Source: Sodalis ligni
Lineage (GTDB): Bacteria > Pseudomonadota > Gammaproteobacteria > Enterobacterales > Enterobacteriaceae
Assembly: GCF_016865525.2 (NCBI RefSeq)
Contig: NZ_CP075169.1
Span: forward strand, 4,278,337 to 4,342,336
Direction of reading: 5' to 3'
Length of the DNA: 64,000 nucleotides
Below, piece by piece: positions 16,893-28,713 of this stretch. Position 1 is the first letter of the stretch, and each line of letters begins with the position of its first letter. Made by a program: the position numbers and the translations under genes. The notes below the pieces were generated by a model. It saw only the letters and a program-made list of their open reading frames with translations, was not told the DNA's origin and did not search any database.

Positions 16893-17824
16893 TGGATCTA
16901 CTGAGTCAGGGGTTTTGGAGTTCACTGCTGCTGGGGGCCATTGTCGCCGGCGTGCCGCTGCTGCTGGCGGGGCTGGGGGAACAGTTGTCCGAAAAGGCCG
17001 GGGTGCTGAATATCGGCCTGGAAGGCATGATGCTTACCGGCGCGTACCTGGGGTTTTATATTGCCTGGCATACCCAGTCCATGAGCCTGGGTCTGCTGGC
17101 GGGCGCCCTGGGCGGTATGGGCGTCGCCGCGTTGATGTCCCTGTGCTGCGTCTGGCTGCGCCTTAATCAGATTGTGATCGGCATCGCCCTCACCCTGGGG
17201 GCCGAAGGGGCCACGGCCCTGCTGCAATATATCCAGTTCAGCCGCACCTATCCGCGGCTGGGAAGCGTCGATACCCTGCCCCTGCCCCTGCTATCCCATA
17301 TTCCCTTTATCGGCCGGATACTCTTCAATCAGCCGCCCATTGTCTACCTGGCCATCGCCGCCGTGGCGCTGTTCGCCCTGATCTACCGTTATACCAACCT
17401 GGGATTGTCCCTGCAGGCCGCCGGCGAAAAACCCGTCGCCCTGGATGCCGCCGGGGTGGATGTGCTATGGATCCGCACGCTGGCGGTGCTCACCACCGGC
17501 CTGCTGGCGGGCGCGGGCGGCGCGTTTATGTCGCAAATCGGGGCGGGGATATTTGTGCCTTACATGACGCAGGGCAACGGTTTTATCGCCATCGTGCTGG
17601 CGATGCTGGCGCGCGGCAGGCCGTTATGGGTGCTGGGAGGGGCATTATTATTCGGCGCCTGTTTATCCCTCACCACCGCCCTGCAGGTCCTGGGCGTGGC
17701 GGTGCCCACCGATGTTATCCAGATGCTGCCGTTTATTGCGGTGATGCTGGTACTGTTAATCTTCGGACGACGGGCCAATCTGCCCAGCGCGCTGGGTACT
17801 CCGTATATCCGTGGATCTCGCTGA
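16892..17824 (+). CDS. BMP-type ABC transporter permease, second subunit
   Basis: This permease of about 310 residues is the partner subunit (YufQ/NupQ-type). It shows the family start VPLLLAGLGEQLSEKAGVLNIGLEGMM-like features, RLNQIVIGIALTLGAEG, and the late coupling region LQAAGEKPVALDAAGVDV. Eight or so hydrophobic segments are visible. The ATG at 16892 overlaps the previous stop (TGATG); a GTG one codon upstream is the alternative. It closes the four-gene importer operon. Confidence 0.9.
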   Translation: MDLLSQGFWSSLLLGAIVAGVPLLLAGLGEQLSEKAGVLNIGLEGMMLTGAYLGFYIAWHTQSMSLGLLAGALGGMGVAALMSLCCVWLRLNQIVIGIALTLGAEGATALLQYIQFSRTYPRLGSVDTLPLPLLSHIPFIGRILFNQPPIVYLAIAAVALFALIYRYTNLGLSLQAAGEKPVALDAAGVDVLWIRTLAVLTTGLLAGAGGAFMSQIGAGIFVPYMTQGNGFIAIVLAMLARGRPLWVLGGALLFGACLSLTTALQVLGVAVPTDVIQMLPFIAVMLVLLIFGRRANLPSALGTPYIRGSR

Positions 17825-17913
17825 GGCAAGGGGAGTTGCGGGCACTGAGACGCCGTATTCATTGCAGGGTCGCGGCTCGGTTTTTCACCGTACATTGTCT
17901 GCCGCAATTTAAT

Positions 17914-18828
17914 TTACCGCGATGTATTGTCCTGCGCCAGGCGGGATAACGTCTCATTAATCGTGGCGGTCATGGCATCAAGGGTTTTGGTCAGGCTCCC
18001 CAATCCATTCACATGCACCAGGCAAAGGCTTATCGGCTGCAAAAAATCCTGCACATCAACGATACTGACCTCGTATTTGCCTGTCCCATGGTAAAGAAAT
18101 TCCCGCGATATCAGGCCCAGCCCCAGGCCGGAGGCGATAAAACGCAGCTGTTCGTCAATGCTCTGCGATTCGACGCAGATACGCATATCAACGCCGCGGC
18201 TATGCATCTCGCGGACAAACGCATCCCGGTAGCCGCAGCCTTTGGCGTTCAAGATCCAATTTTGTCCGCTCAGCCCGGCCAGGGTGGCTGAACCGGTAAA
18301 GGCCGGGGCTTTCCTGCTTTGAATAACCACGGCATGCAGGGTGGCCAGGGATCGGACCTCAAGGTAAGCGGGAGGGCGGACACCGGCGGCGAACATCACC
18401 ACAGCGGCGTCCACCTGGGCGGCATCGATTTTCTGCAGCAGGCCGGCGGTCCAGTCAGAACACAATTGCACATCAAGGGCGGGAAATTCGGTTTTTAATC
18501 GGGTCAATAACGACAGCGAAACCACATCGCCGATGGCGTGAGTCACACCGAGCCGCAATGTGCCGGTTGGCTCGCTCTCCACGTTGGCCAGCGCAAACAG
18601 CTCCTCGGCGTTACGCAACAGTTCCCATGATCTGGCATGGATACGATGAGCCGACGGTGTCGGTTTAAGGGGCTTGCTTGACCGATCGAATAATGCGCCG
18701 CCGAGCGTGACTTCCAATTGTTGAATGCGCCGCGACACGGCGGACTGTGTCAGCGACAGCTTATCCGCCGCCTTACTTAACGACTGCCCTTCGAATACCG
18801 CTAAAAACGCCCTCAAGCCATCAATCAT
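17914..18828 (-). CDS. LysR-family transcriptional regulator
   Basis: This 304-residue regulator has an N-terminal winged helix-turn-helix (LRAFLAVFEGQSLSKAADKL, LTQSAVSRRIQQLEVTLGG) and a C-terminal effector domain from about residue 90 (TGTLRLGVTHAIGDVV). It is transcribed divergently from the MFS transporter gene with 165 bases between, the usual layout for LysR control of a neighbouring transporter. An inverted repeat lies just before its start codon. It does not correspond to E. coli yfeR in detail, so no symbol is given. Confidence 0.9.
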   Translation of the reverse strand: MIDGLRAFLAVFEGQSLSKAADKLSLTQSAVSRRIQQLEVTLGGALFDRSSKPLKPTPSAHRIHARSWELLRNAEELFALANVESEPTGTLRLGVTHAIGDVVSLSLLTRLKTEFPALDVQLCSDWTAGLLQKIDAAQVDAAVVMFAAGVRPPAYLEVRSLATLHAVVIQSRKAPAFTGSATLAGLSGQNWILNAKGCGYRDAFVREMHSRGVDMRICVESQSIDEQLRFIASGLGLGLISREFLYHGTGKYEVSIVDVQDFLQPISLCLVHVNGLGSLTKTLDAMTATINETLSRLAQDNTSR

Positions 18829-18835
18829 TATGCTT

Positions 18836-18853
18836 ATCTCGAATATTAGAGAT
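18836..18853. promoter_or_regulatory. Inverted repeat at the LysR gene start
   Basis: ATCTCGAATATTAGAGAT has five-base perfect arms (ATCTC/GAGAT) around an AT-rich centre. It lies 7 bases from the LysR start codon and overlaps its probable ribosome-binding site. A position like this suits autorepression and control of the divergent MFS gene. It does not show a clean T-N11-A spacing. Confidence 0.4.
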
Positions 18854-18993
18854 GAAAATCTTACGCTTGATTCATATTAGTATCAACCTTACCTTGAATG
18901 GGCGACGTTTGACGCTGCCTGGGGGTGCAAATAGACCCTCTTTAACAATACGGATTCATAACGGTTTTCAGCCATTCCTTAGGACACAATAGT

Positions 18994-20220
18994 ATGCCGA
19001 CTCAGACGATGTCCCATACCCCCGGCCGAAAAACCATCGGGGGTTACATATTTTCAGGCTTATGCGCCAGTTTGGTGAGCATCGGACTAGCCCGTTTCGG
19101 CTACGCGCCGCTGCTTCCGGTCCTTATCCAGCAGCATTGGTTTCCCGCCGGAGACGCCGCTTACCTCGGCGCCGCGAATTTGGCCGGTTATTTATTGGGC
19201 GCGCTGGCGGCCCATCGATTGATCGGCCATGTGTCCAATGTCACCGCGCTGCGCCTGATGATGGTGTTGGCCACGGTTGCATTCCTGGCCTGCGGGTTTC
19301 CGGTATCGGTGGCGTGGTTTTTTGGCTGGCGGCTTCTGTCGGGCGTCGCCGGCGGCATCATTATGATACTGGTGACCGCCACCATACTTCCTCATGTCCC
19401 CGGCACGCGCAAGGGATTGGCAAGCGGCGGGATTTTTCTCGGGATGGGACTCGGCATCGCCGGCTCCAGCACCCTGATTCCGTTTTTACTGCACATGGGA
19501 TTACGGGAAGCCTGGTTCGGACTGGCGGCGCTGTCCGCGCTGTTTACCGCGGCGAGCTGGTTCGGCTGGCCGCCCTCGTCGCCGCTGACCTTAAACAGTT
19601 CGGGGAAGAACGCCAAGACTCACGGCCCGCATCGTTCCAACGCCGCTTTTCGCCTGTTCTACCTGGAAACCGCATTAATGGCCGCCAGCCTGGTTCCGGG
19701 GACGGTATTTCTGGTGGATTTCATCACGCGGGAACTGGGCGCCGGGGCCGGGGCGGGAGCTCGTTTCTGGATGTTATATGGCGTCGGCGCAATTTTCGGT
19801 CCGCCGTTGTACGGAGTACTCGCCGACCGTATGGGGATCCGTATATTTACCCGGCTGGTTTTGCTGCTTCAGGGGCTGGCTGCCGGCTGCCTTTACCATA
19901 CCGGCAGCTATACGGTGATTGCCTTATCAACCCTGGTCATCGGCAGCTTCGCCACCGGCGTGGTGCCGGTATTTCTGGCCAGGACGCACGATTTGATCCC
20001 CCACGACACCGGAACGCAAAATGTCGTCTGGGCCCGGGTGACCATTGTCACCGCAGCATCCATGGCCGCTGCCGGCTACGCCTGCTCGGGGATCCTCAGC
20101 ATCTCCGGAGACAACCATCGGCTGCTGTTCCTGAGCGCCGCCATCACGCTGCTGCTGGCGTTGGTCATCGGCCCGCTGGTGAAAAGCCTCAGGCTCATTC
20201 CGTTGCTATTTCCGTTTTAG
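18994..20220 (+). CDS. MFS transporter, YbfB/YjiJ family
   Basis: This 408-residue inner-membrane protein has about twelve hydrophobic helices. The start GLCASLVSIGLARFGYAPLL and the AANLAGYLLGALAAHRL loop are the hallmarks of the YbfB/YjiJ branch of the major facilitator superfamily. Further landmarks are FGWRLLSGVAGGIIMILVTA and the central GPPLYGVLADRMGIR motif. The substrate is unknown. Its 3' end overlaps the convergent ypeB gene by 15 bases. Likely controlled by the divergent LysR gene. Confidence 0.88.
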   Translation: MPTQTMSHTPGRKTIGGYIFSGLCASLVSIGLARFGYAPLLPVLIQQHWFPAGDAAYLGAANLAGYLLGALAAHRLIGHVSNVTALRLMMVLATVAFLACGFPVSVAWFFGWRLLSGVAGGIIMILVTATILPHVPGTRKGLASGGIFLGMGLGIAGSSTLIPFLLHMGLREAWFGLAALSALFTAASWFGWPPSSPLTLNSSGKNAKTHGPHRSNAAFRLFYLETALMAASLVPGTVFLVDFITRELGAGAGAGARFWMLYGVGAIFGPPLYGVLADRMGIRIFTRLVLLLQGLAAGCLYHTGSYTVIALSTLVIGSFATGVVPVFLARTHDLIPHDTGTQNVVWARVTIVTAASMAAAGYACSGILSISGDNHRLLFLSAAITLLLALVIGPLVKSLRLIPLLFPF

Positions 20221-20421
20221 CGGCTTGATAAGCCCCTCCAGCCCCTCGATTTTAATCGCCAGGGTGATGGACATCAGCTCACCCAGCCGGCCGGCGGGAA
20301 ATTCGCCCTGCCGGGCGAACCACAGCAGGTACGGCTCGGGCAAATCGATAAGCGCCCGGCCCTGGTATTTACCGAAGGGCATTTCGGTATTGGCAATGGC
20401 GACCAGATCTTCTTTTTCCAT
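20206..20421 (-). CDS. ypeB: DUF3820 family protein YpeB
   Basis: This 71-residue cytoplasmic protein has the DUF3820 core MPFGKYQGRALIDLPEPYLLW and the tail LAIKIEGLEGLIKPL. In E. coli the homologous gene also sits directly beside ligA, which supports the call. Its role is not established. The gene lies 20 bases downstream of ligA on the same strand and its end overlaps the MFS gene. Confidence 0.9.
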   Translation of the reverse strand: MEKEDLVAIANTEMPFGKYQGRALIDLPEPYLLWFARQGEFPAGRLGELMSITLAIKIEGLEGLIKPLKRK

Positions 20422-20441
20422 TTTCCCCTCCCGGCACCGCG

Positions 20442-22475
<2,034 letters not shown>

Positions 22476-22486
22476 TCACCGTCAGC

Positions 22487-22512
22487 GAAAAAAACCCCCG
22501 CAAGCGGGGGTT
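22487..22512 (-). terminator. Intrinsic terminator downstream of zipA
   Basis: On the minus strand the stem AACCCCCGC-TTGC-GGGGGTT runs into a T-tract, between the zipA stop and the ligA start. It is a textbook rho-independent terminator for zipA. Confidence 0.9.
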
Positions 22513-22563
22513 ATTATGACCGAATCGTTAAAACGTAAAAACCGGCTCGAAAACCTCTTAACC

Positions 22564-23541
22564 TCAGGCGCCGTTCTTCACCTCAAGCACCTCGCGGATC
22601 CGCGCTTTGTACGTATCCAGCTTCTGCGGCGTCAGCATGCGGCGCTCATCATCCAGCACCACGCCGCCGCAATCATCGGCGATACGCTGCGCCGATTGCA
22701 GCATGAGTTTAAAGTTCTGATTAGCGTCGCCGTAGGAAGGCACCATCATGAACATCGACACGCCGGGAGTGGTGAAGGAGCCCATTCCTTCCGGATCGAA
22801 AGACCCCGGTTTCACCATATTCGCCAGGCTGAACAGTACCGGGCCGCTGCCCGCCGGATTGAGGTGGCGGTGGAAAATATTCATTTCACCGAACTGCAAT
22901 CCCGACTGCAGTATGCTTTGCAGCAGCTCCTCGCCGCCTATGAGCGTGCCGTTGTGAGCGGCGACATGCAGCACCAGCACCGTCTCTTTGCGTTTAACCG
23001 GTTCCGCCGGCTCCTGCGGCGAACGGCGCTCTTCCCCGGCGGGGACCGATGCCGACGACGTGGGGACATGCCTGAGGTCATCGTCGCCGAACAGCTCCGG
23101 CTGATGGGCCGAAGCCGCCGGCTCCTCGGCGCGGGCCGATGCGCGCTTGGCGAAAAAGGATTTATGGCGGGGTCTCGGCGCGGCCGCGGGCTCTTCGTCT
23201 TCTTCCGACGCGTCATCCAGCAGGGGATCGAAATCCGATCTGGAACGCGCCGGCGTTTTTAACACCTCCGGCGGCCTGGAATCATGTTCAGGGGTATCAA
23301 ATTGCCCAAACGAAGGTTCGTCGGTTCGCAGCTTGGTAACCCGAACCTCGCCCACACCTTCGTCACGCTCTTCAAGCGGAGGCTCGTCCTGTTCCTGACG
23401 ATCTTGTTTCAGTCGTTTAACCGGTCGATCGCGAAAAACCGATGAGCGCTCTTTACGGCTGGTCCACAGGCCGTGTAATAGCAACGCTATGATAGCGATC
23501 GCACCAACAACGATTAATATCAGACGCAAATCCTGCATCAT
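22564..23541 (-). CDS. zipA: Cell division protein ZipA
   Basis: This 325-residue protein anchors FtsZ to the inner membrane. The N-terminus [20 protein letters not shown] is the single membrane anchor, nearly identical to E. coli ZipA. It is followed by a charged stretch and a proline/acidic linker (about 60-185). The C-terminal FtsZ-binding domain starts near [20 protein letters not shown] and contains the HFxxPNG-like and [16 protein letters not shown] segments. I set the start at 23541 by homology; an ATG two codons upstream is also in frame. Divergent from cysZ, as in E. coli. Confidence 0.96.
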   Translation of the reverse strand: MMQDLRLILIVVGAIAIIALLLHGLWTSRKERSSVFRDRPVKRLKQDRQEQDEPPLEERDEGVGEVRVTKLRTDEPSFGQFDTPEHDSRPPEVLKTPARSRSDFDPLLDDASEEDEEPAAAPRPRHKSFFAKRASARAEEPAASAHQPELFGDDDLRHVPTSSASVPAGEERRSPQEPAEPVKRKETVLVLHVAAHNGTLIGGEELLQSILQSGLQFGEMNIFHRHLNPAGSGPVLFSLANMVKPGSFDPEGMGSFTTPGVSMFMMVPSYGDANQNFKLMLQSAQRIADDCGGVVLDDERRMLTPQKLDTYKARIREVLEVKNGA

Positions 23542-23762
23542 TGCCATCTCAGTTGTTCTAATTCATTGCCAACGCGGCAAACATTTACTCTCTTAACTCT
23601 ATTTGCCTGCGTAGACAAGTGCAAGTCCGCACGGTACTTTCTGACAATAAAGATAGCGTCAGCACATTTTTGCTGTTTTTCGAACAAAAGTCCCAAAACA
23701 GCAGAATTTCATGATAACCCATACACCAATTTTTCTTTTATCGGTGAGAAAACGGCGAAAAA

Positions 23763-24524
23763 ATGCTTAACGACATAAAATCCCGTAGTGGCTTCCATTA
23801 TTTTGTCCGCGGATGGCGATTGATTACCCTGCCCGGCATCAGGCGATTTGTCATTCTGCCGCTGCTGGTGAATATTTTACTGCTGGGGGGCGCTTTCTGG
23901 TGGCTCTATTCCCGTCTGCACCTGTGGATCCCGCAATTGGTGGAACATATGCCCGCCTGGCTGCACTGGCTGGGCTATATCATCTGGCCGCTCTCCATTC
24001 TGGCGGTGGTTCTGATCTTCAGCTATTTTTTCAGCACCGTGGCCAACGCCATCGCCGCCCCGTTCAGCGGCATGCTGTCGGAGCAGTTGGAGGCGCGGCT
24101 GACCGGCCGGCGACTGCCCGACAGCGGGGTGGTGGCGCTGCTCAAAGACTTGCCCCGGGTCATGCTCCGCGAATGGCTGAAGCTGCGCTATTACCTGCCG
24201 CGGGCGCTCATACTGCTGATTCTGCATTTTATCCCTGTTTTCGGCCAGACGGCGGCGCCGGTGCTGTGGTTTTTTTTCGGCGCCTGGATGATGACCATAC
24301 AATATTGCGACTATCCTTTCGATAATCACAAAGTCGGTTTCGCGGCCATGCGCCATGCGCTGCGGCGCCATAAAATCCGCAATATGCAGTTCGGCGCCAT
24401 GGTGGGGATTTGCACGGCGATTCCGGTGCTGAACCTGCTGATTATGCCGGTGGCGGTTTGCGGCGCCACCGCCATGTGGGTGGAGAGCTATCGTGACGAA
24501 TTCACCAAACCCATGGGACAGTGA
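23763..24524 (+). CDS. cysZ: Sulfate transporter CysZ
   Basis: This 253-residue inner-membrane protein moves sulfate into the cell for cysteine synthesis. The conserved features [44 protein letters not shown] and [20 protein letters not shown] [14 protein letters not shown] are all present. It is divergent from zipA and upstream of cysK, as in E. coli. The N-terminus is slightly different from E. coli; the ATG at 23763 is used. Confidence 0.95.
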   Translation: MLNDIKSRSGFHYFVRGWRLITLPGIRRFVILPLLVNILLLGGAFWWLYSRLHLWIPQLVEHMPAWLHWLGYIIWPLSILAVVLIFSYFFSTVANAIAAPFSGMLSEQLEARLTGRRLPDSGVVALLKDLPRVMLREWLKLRYYLPRALILLILHFIPVFGQTAAPVLWFFFGAWMMTIQYCDYPFDNHKVGFAAMRHALRRHKIRNMQFGAMVGICTAIPVLNLLIMPVAVCGATAMWVESYRDEFTKPMGQ

Positions 24525-24650
24525 ACCTGTTCTTAAAACTTATGTCTTAATAACATATCGATATACTTTTCTTTCACTTCCGTCATCAACCTGAAAGGGT
24601 ATGCTCTGATTATCATTCCCTAGATTGGCATAAACAGTAAAGGATCGGTC

Positions 24651-25709
24651 ATGAGCAATATTTACGAAGATAATTCCTATACCATCGGCCACACCCCGCT
24701 GGTACGTTTGAACCGCATCGGCAACGGCCGCATCCTGGCCAAAGTGGAATCACGCAATCCGAGCTTCAGCGTGAAATGCCGTATCGGCGCCAACATGATC
24801 TGGGACGCGGAAAAGCGCGGCGTCCTGAAACAGGGTGTGGAACTGGTTGAGCCCACCAGCGGCAATACCGGTATCGCGCTGGCTTATGTCGCGGCGGCGC
24901 GGGGTTATAAACTCACCCTGACCATGCCGGAAACCATGAGTATCGAACGTCGTAAATTGCTCAAGGCGCTGGGTGCCAACCTGGTGCTGACCGAAGGCCC
25001 GAAAGGGATGAAAGGGGCCATTGCCAAGGCCGAAGAAATCGTCGCCACCGATCCCAAGCGTTACCTGATGCTGCAGCAGTTCAGTAACCCGTCCAATCCA
25101 GCCATTCATGAACAAACCACCGGCCCGGAAATCTGGGAAGACACCGACGGCGACGTGGATGTCTTTATTGCCGGGGTAGACACCGGCGGTACCATCACCG
25201 GCGTGAGCCGCTATCTGAAGAACACCAAGGGCAAAAAGGTGATTTCCGTGGCGGTCGAGCCCACCGATTCACCGGTGATAAGTCAGGCGCTGGCAGGCGA
25301 AGAAATCAAACCCGGTCCGCATAAAATCCAGGGCATCGGCGCCGGATTCATCCCCGACAATCTCGATTTGAGCCTGATTGACCGCGTCGTCAAAATCACT
25401 AACGACGAAGCCATCAGCACCGCGCGCCGCCTGATGGAAGAAGAAGGCATCCTGGCGGGTATCTCCTCCGGCGCCGCCGTGGCCGCTGCCCTCAAGCTTC
25501 AGGAAGACGAAGCGTTCGCCAACAAAACCATCGTGGTGATCCTGCCCTCTTCCGGCGAACGTTATCTGAGCACCGCGCTTTTGCGGATCTGTTCACAGAA
25601 AAGAACTACAGCAATAAGTGTACGGCTCTTTGCCCACAATCCACCTCTAATAAGCACCCTTCCGGGTGCTTTTTGTGGACTGGATCATATTTTGCCCCTG
25701 CATAACTGA
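24651..25709 (+). CDS. cysK: Cysteine synthase A, C-terminus frameshifted
   Basis: CysK makes cysteine from O-acetylserine and sulfide. The PLP lysine is Lys42 (SVKCRIG), and the cofactor-binding [16 protein letters not shown] and [14 protein letters not shown] loops are intact. After [14 protein letters not shown] the frame departs from the family sequence and runs 30 residues past the old stop to 25709. Two missing bases explain this (one in the T run near 25580, one in the A run near 25600). Putting both back restores the [16 protein letters not shown] end with the stop at 25615-25617 and a length of 322. The extension even reads through the transcription terminator, so it is not a genuine tail. 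The catalytic core is untouched. Confidence 0.93.
   Translation: MSNIYEDNSYTIGHTPLVRLNRIGNGRILAKVESRNPSFSVKCRIGANMIWDAEKRGVLKQGVELVEPTSGNTGIALAYVAAARGYKLTLTMPETMSIERRKLLKALGANLVLTEGPKGMKGAIAKAEEIVATDPKRYLMLQQFSNPSNPAIHEQTTGPEIWEDTDGDVDVFIAGVDTGGTITGVSRYLKNTKGKKVISVAVEPTDSPVISQALAGEEIKPGPHKIQGIGAGFIPDNLDLSLIDRVVKITNDEAISTARRLMEEEGILAGISSGAAVAAALKLQEDEAFANKTIVVILPSSGERYLSTALLRICSQKRTTAISVRLFAHNPPLISTLPGAFCGLDHILPLHN
25653..25674 (+). terminator. Intrinsic terminator downstream of cysK
   Basis: A seven-base stem AGCACCC-TTCC-GGGTGCT is followed by TTTT, 36 bases after the ancestral cysK stop at 25617. It lies inside the frameshifted cysK extension, which argues that the extension is not natural coding sequence. 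Confidence 0.88.
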
Positions 25710-26024
25710 TTTTGTTGGCTCTGCCTTGTATTTAAGCGGACAATTATTTCGATGTATGAAATTAATCAGGCTATTAATTGTTCTTGTAGCTGAATCGATT
25801 AATGCCCTATAGATTTTGATTAAAAACGGCATAATGATCGGTAGCGTAACGGCATAACAAAGCCTTCACAAGATTTAGCCAGAAATGCTTTTATACCGTT
25901 TTTGCTCGCATACATCTTCGCCTTTGTAACATACTCAGGCACTAACCATATAGGCTAAAGTCCGCCTTTAAGCTAAACTTTAGCCCCACAACATTGATAT
26001 CATCTAATAAGTTGGGGAAACATA
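25675..26024. other. AT-rich intergenic region upstream of ptsH
   Basis: No gene is seen. The stretch is much more AT-rich than its surroundings and must hold the pts operon promoters. An eight-base perfect inverted repeat GGCTAAAG/CTTTAGCC with a 17-base loop lies at 25953-25985, about 40 bases before the ptsH ATG, and could be an operator or a leader stem. GGGG followed by AAACATA precedes the ATG at 26025. Confidence 0.5.
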
Positions 26025-26278
26025 ATGTTCCAGCAAGAAGTTACAATTACTGCACCTAACGGTCTTCATACCCGCCCCGCCGCACAATTTGTAAAGAAGC
26101 CAAAGGCTTCGTTTCCGACATCACGGTTAGTTCCAACGGTAAAGCGCCAGCGCCAAAGCCTGTTCAAATTACAAACCCTCGGCCTGACTCAGGGCACCGT
26201 CGTTTCCATTATCGCCGAAGGCGAAGACGAACAAAAGCGGTTGAACACCTGGTTAAATTGATGGCAGAGCTTGAGTAA
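26025..26278 (+). pseudogene. ptsH: Phosphocarrier protein HPr, multiply frameshifted
   Basis: HPr relays phosphate from enzyme I to the sugar-specific PTS enzymes. Residues 1-24 are perfect, including the phosphorylated His15 (NGLHTRP). Three missing A's, each in an AAAAG context (about 26093, 26142 and 26156), scramble residues 25-44; the frame then recovers for [28 protein letters not shown] fourth missing A (near 26235) truncates the product. As written the frame stops at 26261 (78 residues). Restoring the four bases gives exactly 85 residues ending MAELE with the stop at 26276-26278, the E. coli length. Consensus error is the simplest cause; real recent inactivation is possible. Confidence 0.93.
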
Positions 26279-26331
26279 TCCCGGCTCGGTCTTTTAAGTC
26301 AACGCGAGATATGAGTGAGTAAGGTAGGGTT

Positions 26332-28058
26332 ATGATTTCAGGCATTTTAGCATCACCGGGTATCGCCTTTGGTAAGGCGCTCCTCCTGAAGGAAGATGAG
26401 ATTATCATCAACCGGAAGAAAATTCCTGCCAGCCAGGTTGAGCAGGAAATCGAGCGTTTTCTGGCCGGGCGTGCCAAAGCATCCGCACAGCTGGAAGCAA
26501 TTAAAACCAAAGCCGGCGAAACCTTCGGTGAAGAAAGGAAGCAATCTTCGAAGGCCATATCATGTTGCTGGAAGACGAAGAGCTTGAGCAGGATATCATA
26601 GCCCTTATCAAAGACGAACTCGCGACGGCGGACGCCGCCGCTTATAACGTTATCGAGACCCAGGCCAAGGCGCTGGAAGAACTCGACGACGAATATCTCA
26701 AGGAGCGCGCCACCGATGTCCGCGATATCGGTAAACGGCTGCTGAGGAATATCCTCGGCATGCCGATCATCGATTTAAGCTCGATCAGCGAAGAAGTCGT
26801 GCTGGTGGCCACCGATTTGACGCCGTCGGAAACCGCCCAGCTCAATCTTGATAAGGTGCTGGGGTTTGTCACCGACCTGGGCGGCAGGACCTCTCATACC
26901 TCCATTATGGCCCGTTCCCTCGAACTGCCGGCAATCGTGGGCACCGGCAGCGTCACCAAGTCAGTGAGCAATGGTGATTATCTGATTTTGGACGCGGTGA
27001 ATAACCAGGTCTATATCAATCCGACGCCGGAAAAAATCGAAGAACTCAAGGCGCTCTACAGCCAGTATGTGCAGGAAAAGACCGAACTGGCCAAACTCAA
27101 GGACCTGCCCGCCATTACCCTTGACGGCCATCAGGTGGAAGTCTGCGCCAATATCGGTACCGTGCGTGATGTGGCCGGGGCGGAACGCAACGGCGCCGAA
27201 GGCGTCGGCCTGTACCGCACCGAGTTCCTTTTTATGGACCGCGATACCCTGCCCAGCGAAGAAGAACAATTCCAGGCTTATAAAGCCGTGGCGGAATCCC
27301 TGTCCACCGGCTCCATCATTGTGCGGACCATGGATATCGGCGGCGATAAAGATTTGCCCTATATGAACCTGCCCAAAGAAGACAATCCTTTCCTCGGCTG
27401 GCGCGCCATCCGCATCGGGCTGGATCGCAAGGAAATGCTGCATGCGCAGCTGCGCGCCATTTTGCGGGCCTCCTCGTTCGGCAAGCTGCGTATCATGTAC
27501 CCGATGATCATTTCGGTAGAGGAAGTGCGCGAACTGAAAGGCGAATTGGATCTGCTGAAAGATCAATTGCGCGGGGAAGGCAAGACGTTTGATGAAGAAA
27601 TAGAAGTAGGCGTTATGGTGGAAACACCGGCCGCCGCCACCATTGCCCACCATCTGGCTAAAGAAGTGGATTTTTTTAGTATTGGAACAAATGACTTAAC
27701 GCAATATACTCTGGCGGTGGATCGCGGTAACGAATTAATTTCGCATCTTTATAACCCAATGGCTCCCTCCGTGTTGACATTGATCAAACAGGTTATCGAC
27801 GCATCCCACGCGGAAGGTAAATGGACCGGTATGTGCGGCGAGCTGGCAGGTGACGAACGTGCTACACTACTGTTATTAGGGATGGGACTGGATGAATTCA
27901 GCATGAGTGCTATCTCTATCCCGCGCATCAAGAAAATTATACGTAATACAAATTTTGGTGATGCAAAAGCGTTAGCAGAGGAAGCTTTAGCTCAGCCTAC
28001 CGCGGAAGAGCTGATGAATCTGGTGAATAAGTTCATTGAAGAAAAAACGCTCTGCTGA
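26332..28058 (+). pseudogene. ptsI: PTS enzyme I, one frameshift near the start
   Basis: Enzyme I starts the PTS cascade by passing phosphate from phosphoenolpyruvate to HPr. The N-terminal frame ([20 protein letters not shown]) breaks after GETFGEER because one A is missing from an AAAAGG run near 26535. The rest is open from there to 28058 and carries the active-site histidine ([13 protein letters not shown]) and the PEP-binding domain with the catalytic Cys region [14 protein letters not shown]. Restoring the single base gives 575 residues, equal to E. coli enzyme I. A downstream ATG at 26562 could start a shortened protein, but this would lack about 75 residues. Confidence 0.94.
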
Positions 28059-28099
28059 TTTCACGACGCTGACCCGATATAAATGCTTAGGAGAAGATC

Positions 28100-28645
28100 A
28101 TGGGTTTGTTCGATAAACTGAAATCTCTGGTTTCCGATGATAAGAAAGACACGGGAAGCATTGAAATTGTTGCACCACTATCAGGTGAAATAGTTAACAT
28201 TGAAGATGTGCCAGATGTCGTTTTCGCTGAAAAGATCGTCGGCGACGGTATTGCCATTAAGCCCAGTGGGAACAAAATGGTGGCACCGGTGGACGGCACC
28301 ATTGGTAAAATTTTTGAAACCAACCATGCTTTTTCCATCGAATCGGACAGCGGCATCGAGCTTTTTGTCCATTTCGGCATCGATACCGTTGAGCTAAAGG
28401 GCGAAGGATTCAAACGTATCGCCCAAGAAGGTCAGCGCGTGAAAAAAGGCGACGTGGTTATCGAGTTTGATCTCCCGCTGCTGGAAAAAAAAGCAAAACC
28501 CACTCTGACACCGGTGGTCTTTTCCAACATGGATAAAATCAAGAAACTGATCAAATTATCCGGTAGCGTCGTAGTAGGCGAACCCCCGATCATCCGCAAT
28601 AAAAAAAAACCGCCGGCAACCGGCGGGTTAACAGCAACGTTGTGA
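28100..28645 (+). CDS. crr: PTS glucose-specific enzyme IIA, extended C-terminus
   Basis: This soluble protein takes phosphate from HPr and also regulates permeases and adenylate cyclase. The sequence is nearly collinear with E. coli IIA(Glc) (169 residues), with the active-site region [23 protein letters not shown] intact. It reads on to 181 residues: after [10 protein letters not shown] the family ends IKK-stop, but here an A-rich stretch leads into [11 protein letters not shown], which is translated from a terminator-like hairpin (28610-28626). A one-base change in the nine-A run at 28601-28609 would explain the lost stop. Third gene of the ptsHI-crr operon; GGAG precedes the ATG. Confidence 0.95.
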   Translation: MGLFDKLKSLVSDDKKDTGSIEIVAPLSGEIVNIEDVPDVVFAEKIVGDGIAIKPSGNKMVAPVDGTIGKIFETNHAFSIESDSGIELFVHFGIDTVELKGEGFKRIAQEGQRVKKGDVVIEFDLPLLEKKAKPTLTPVVFSNMDKIKKLIKLSGSVVVGEPPIIRNKKKPPATGGLTATL

Positions 28646-28660
28646 AATCTTGACCAGCGG

Positions 28661-28702
28661 CGGCACTCACTATAATCACAGTGAGTGCCGTTTGCGTTTT
28701 TG
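28661..28702 (+). terminator. Intrinsic terminator after the pts operon
   Basis: A ten-base perfect stem CGGCACTCAC/GTGAGTGCCG with a ten-base loop is followed by a T-rich tract (TTTGCGTTTTT). It separates crr from the convergent sensor kinase gene and may work in both directions. Confidence 0.85.
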
Positions 28703-28713
28703 CATGTGCATGG

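Noticed and set aside
25618..25709. A natural CysK C-terminal extension
   Set aside because: It reads through the cysK terminator and disappears if two homopolymer bases are restored.
26562..28058. A separate shorter enzyme I gene
   Set aside because: It is the rest of ptsI after one lost base; the restored gene has exactly the E. coli length.
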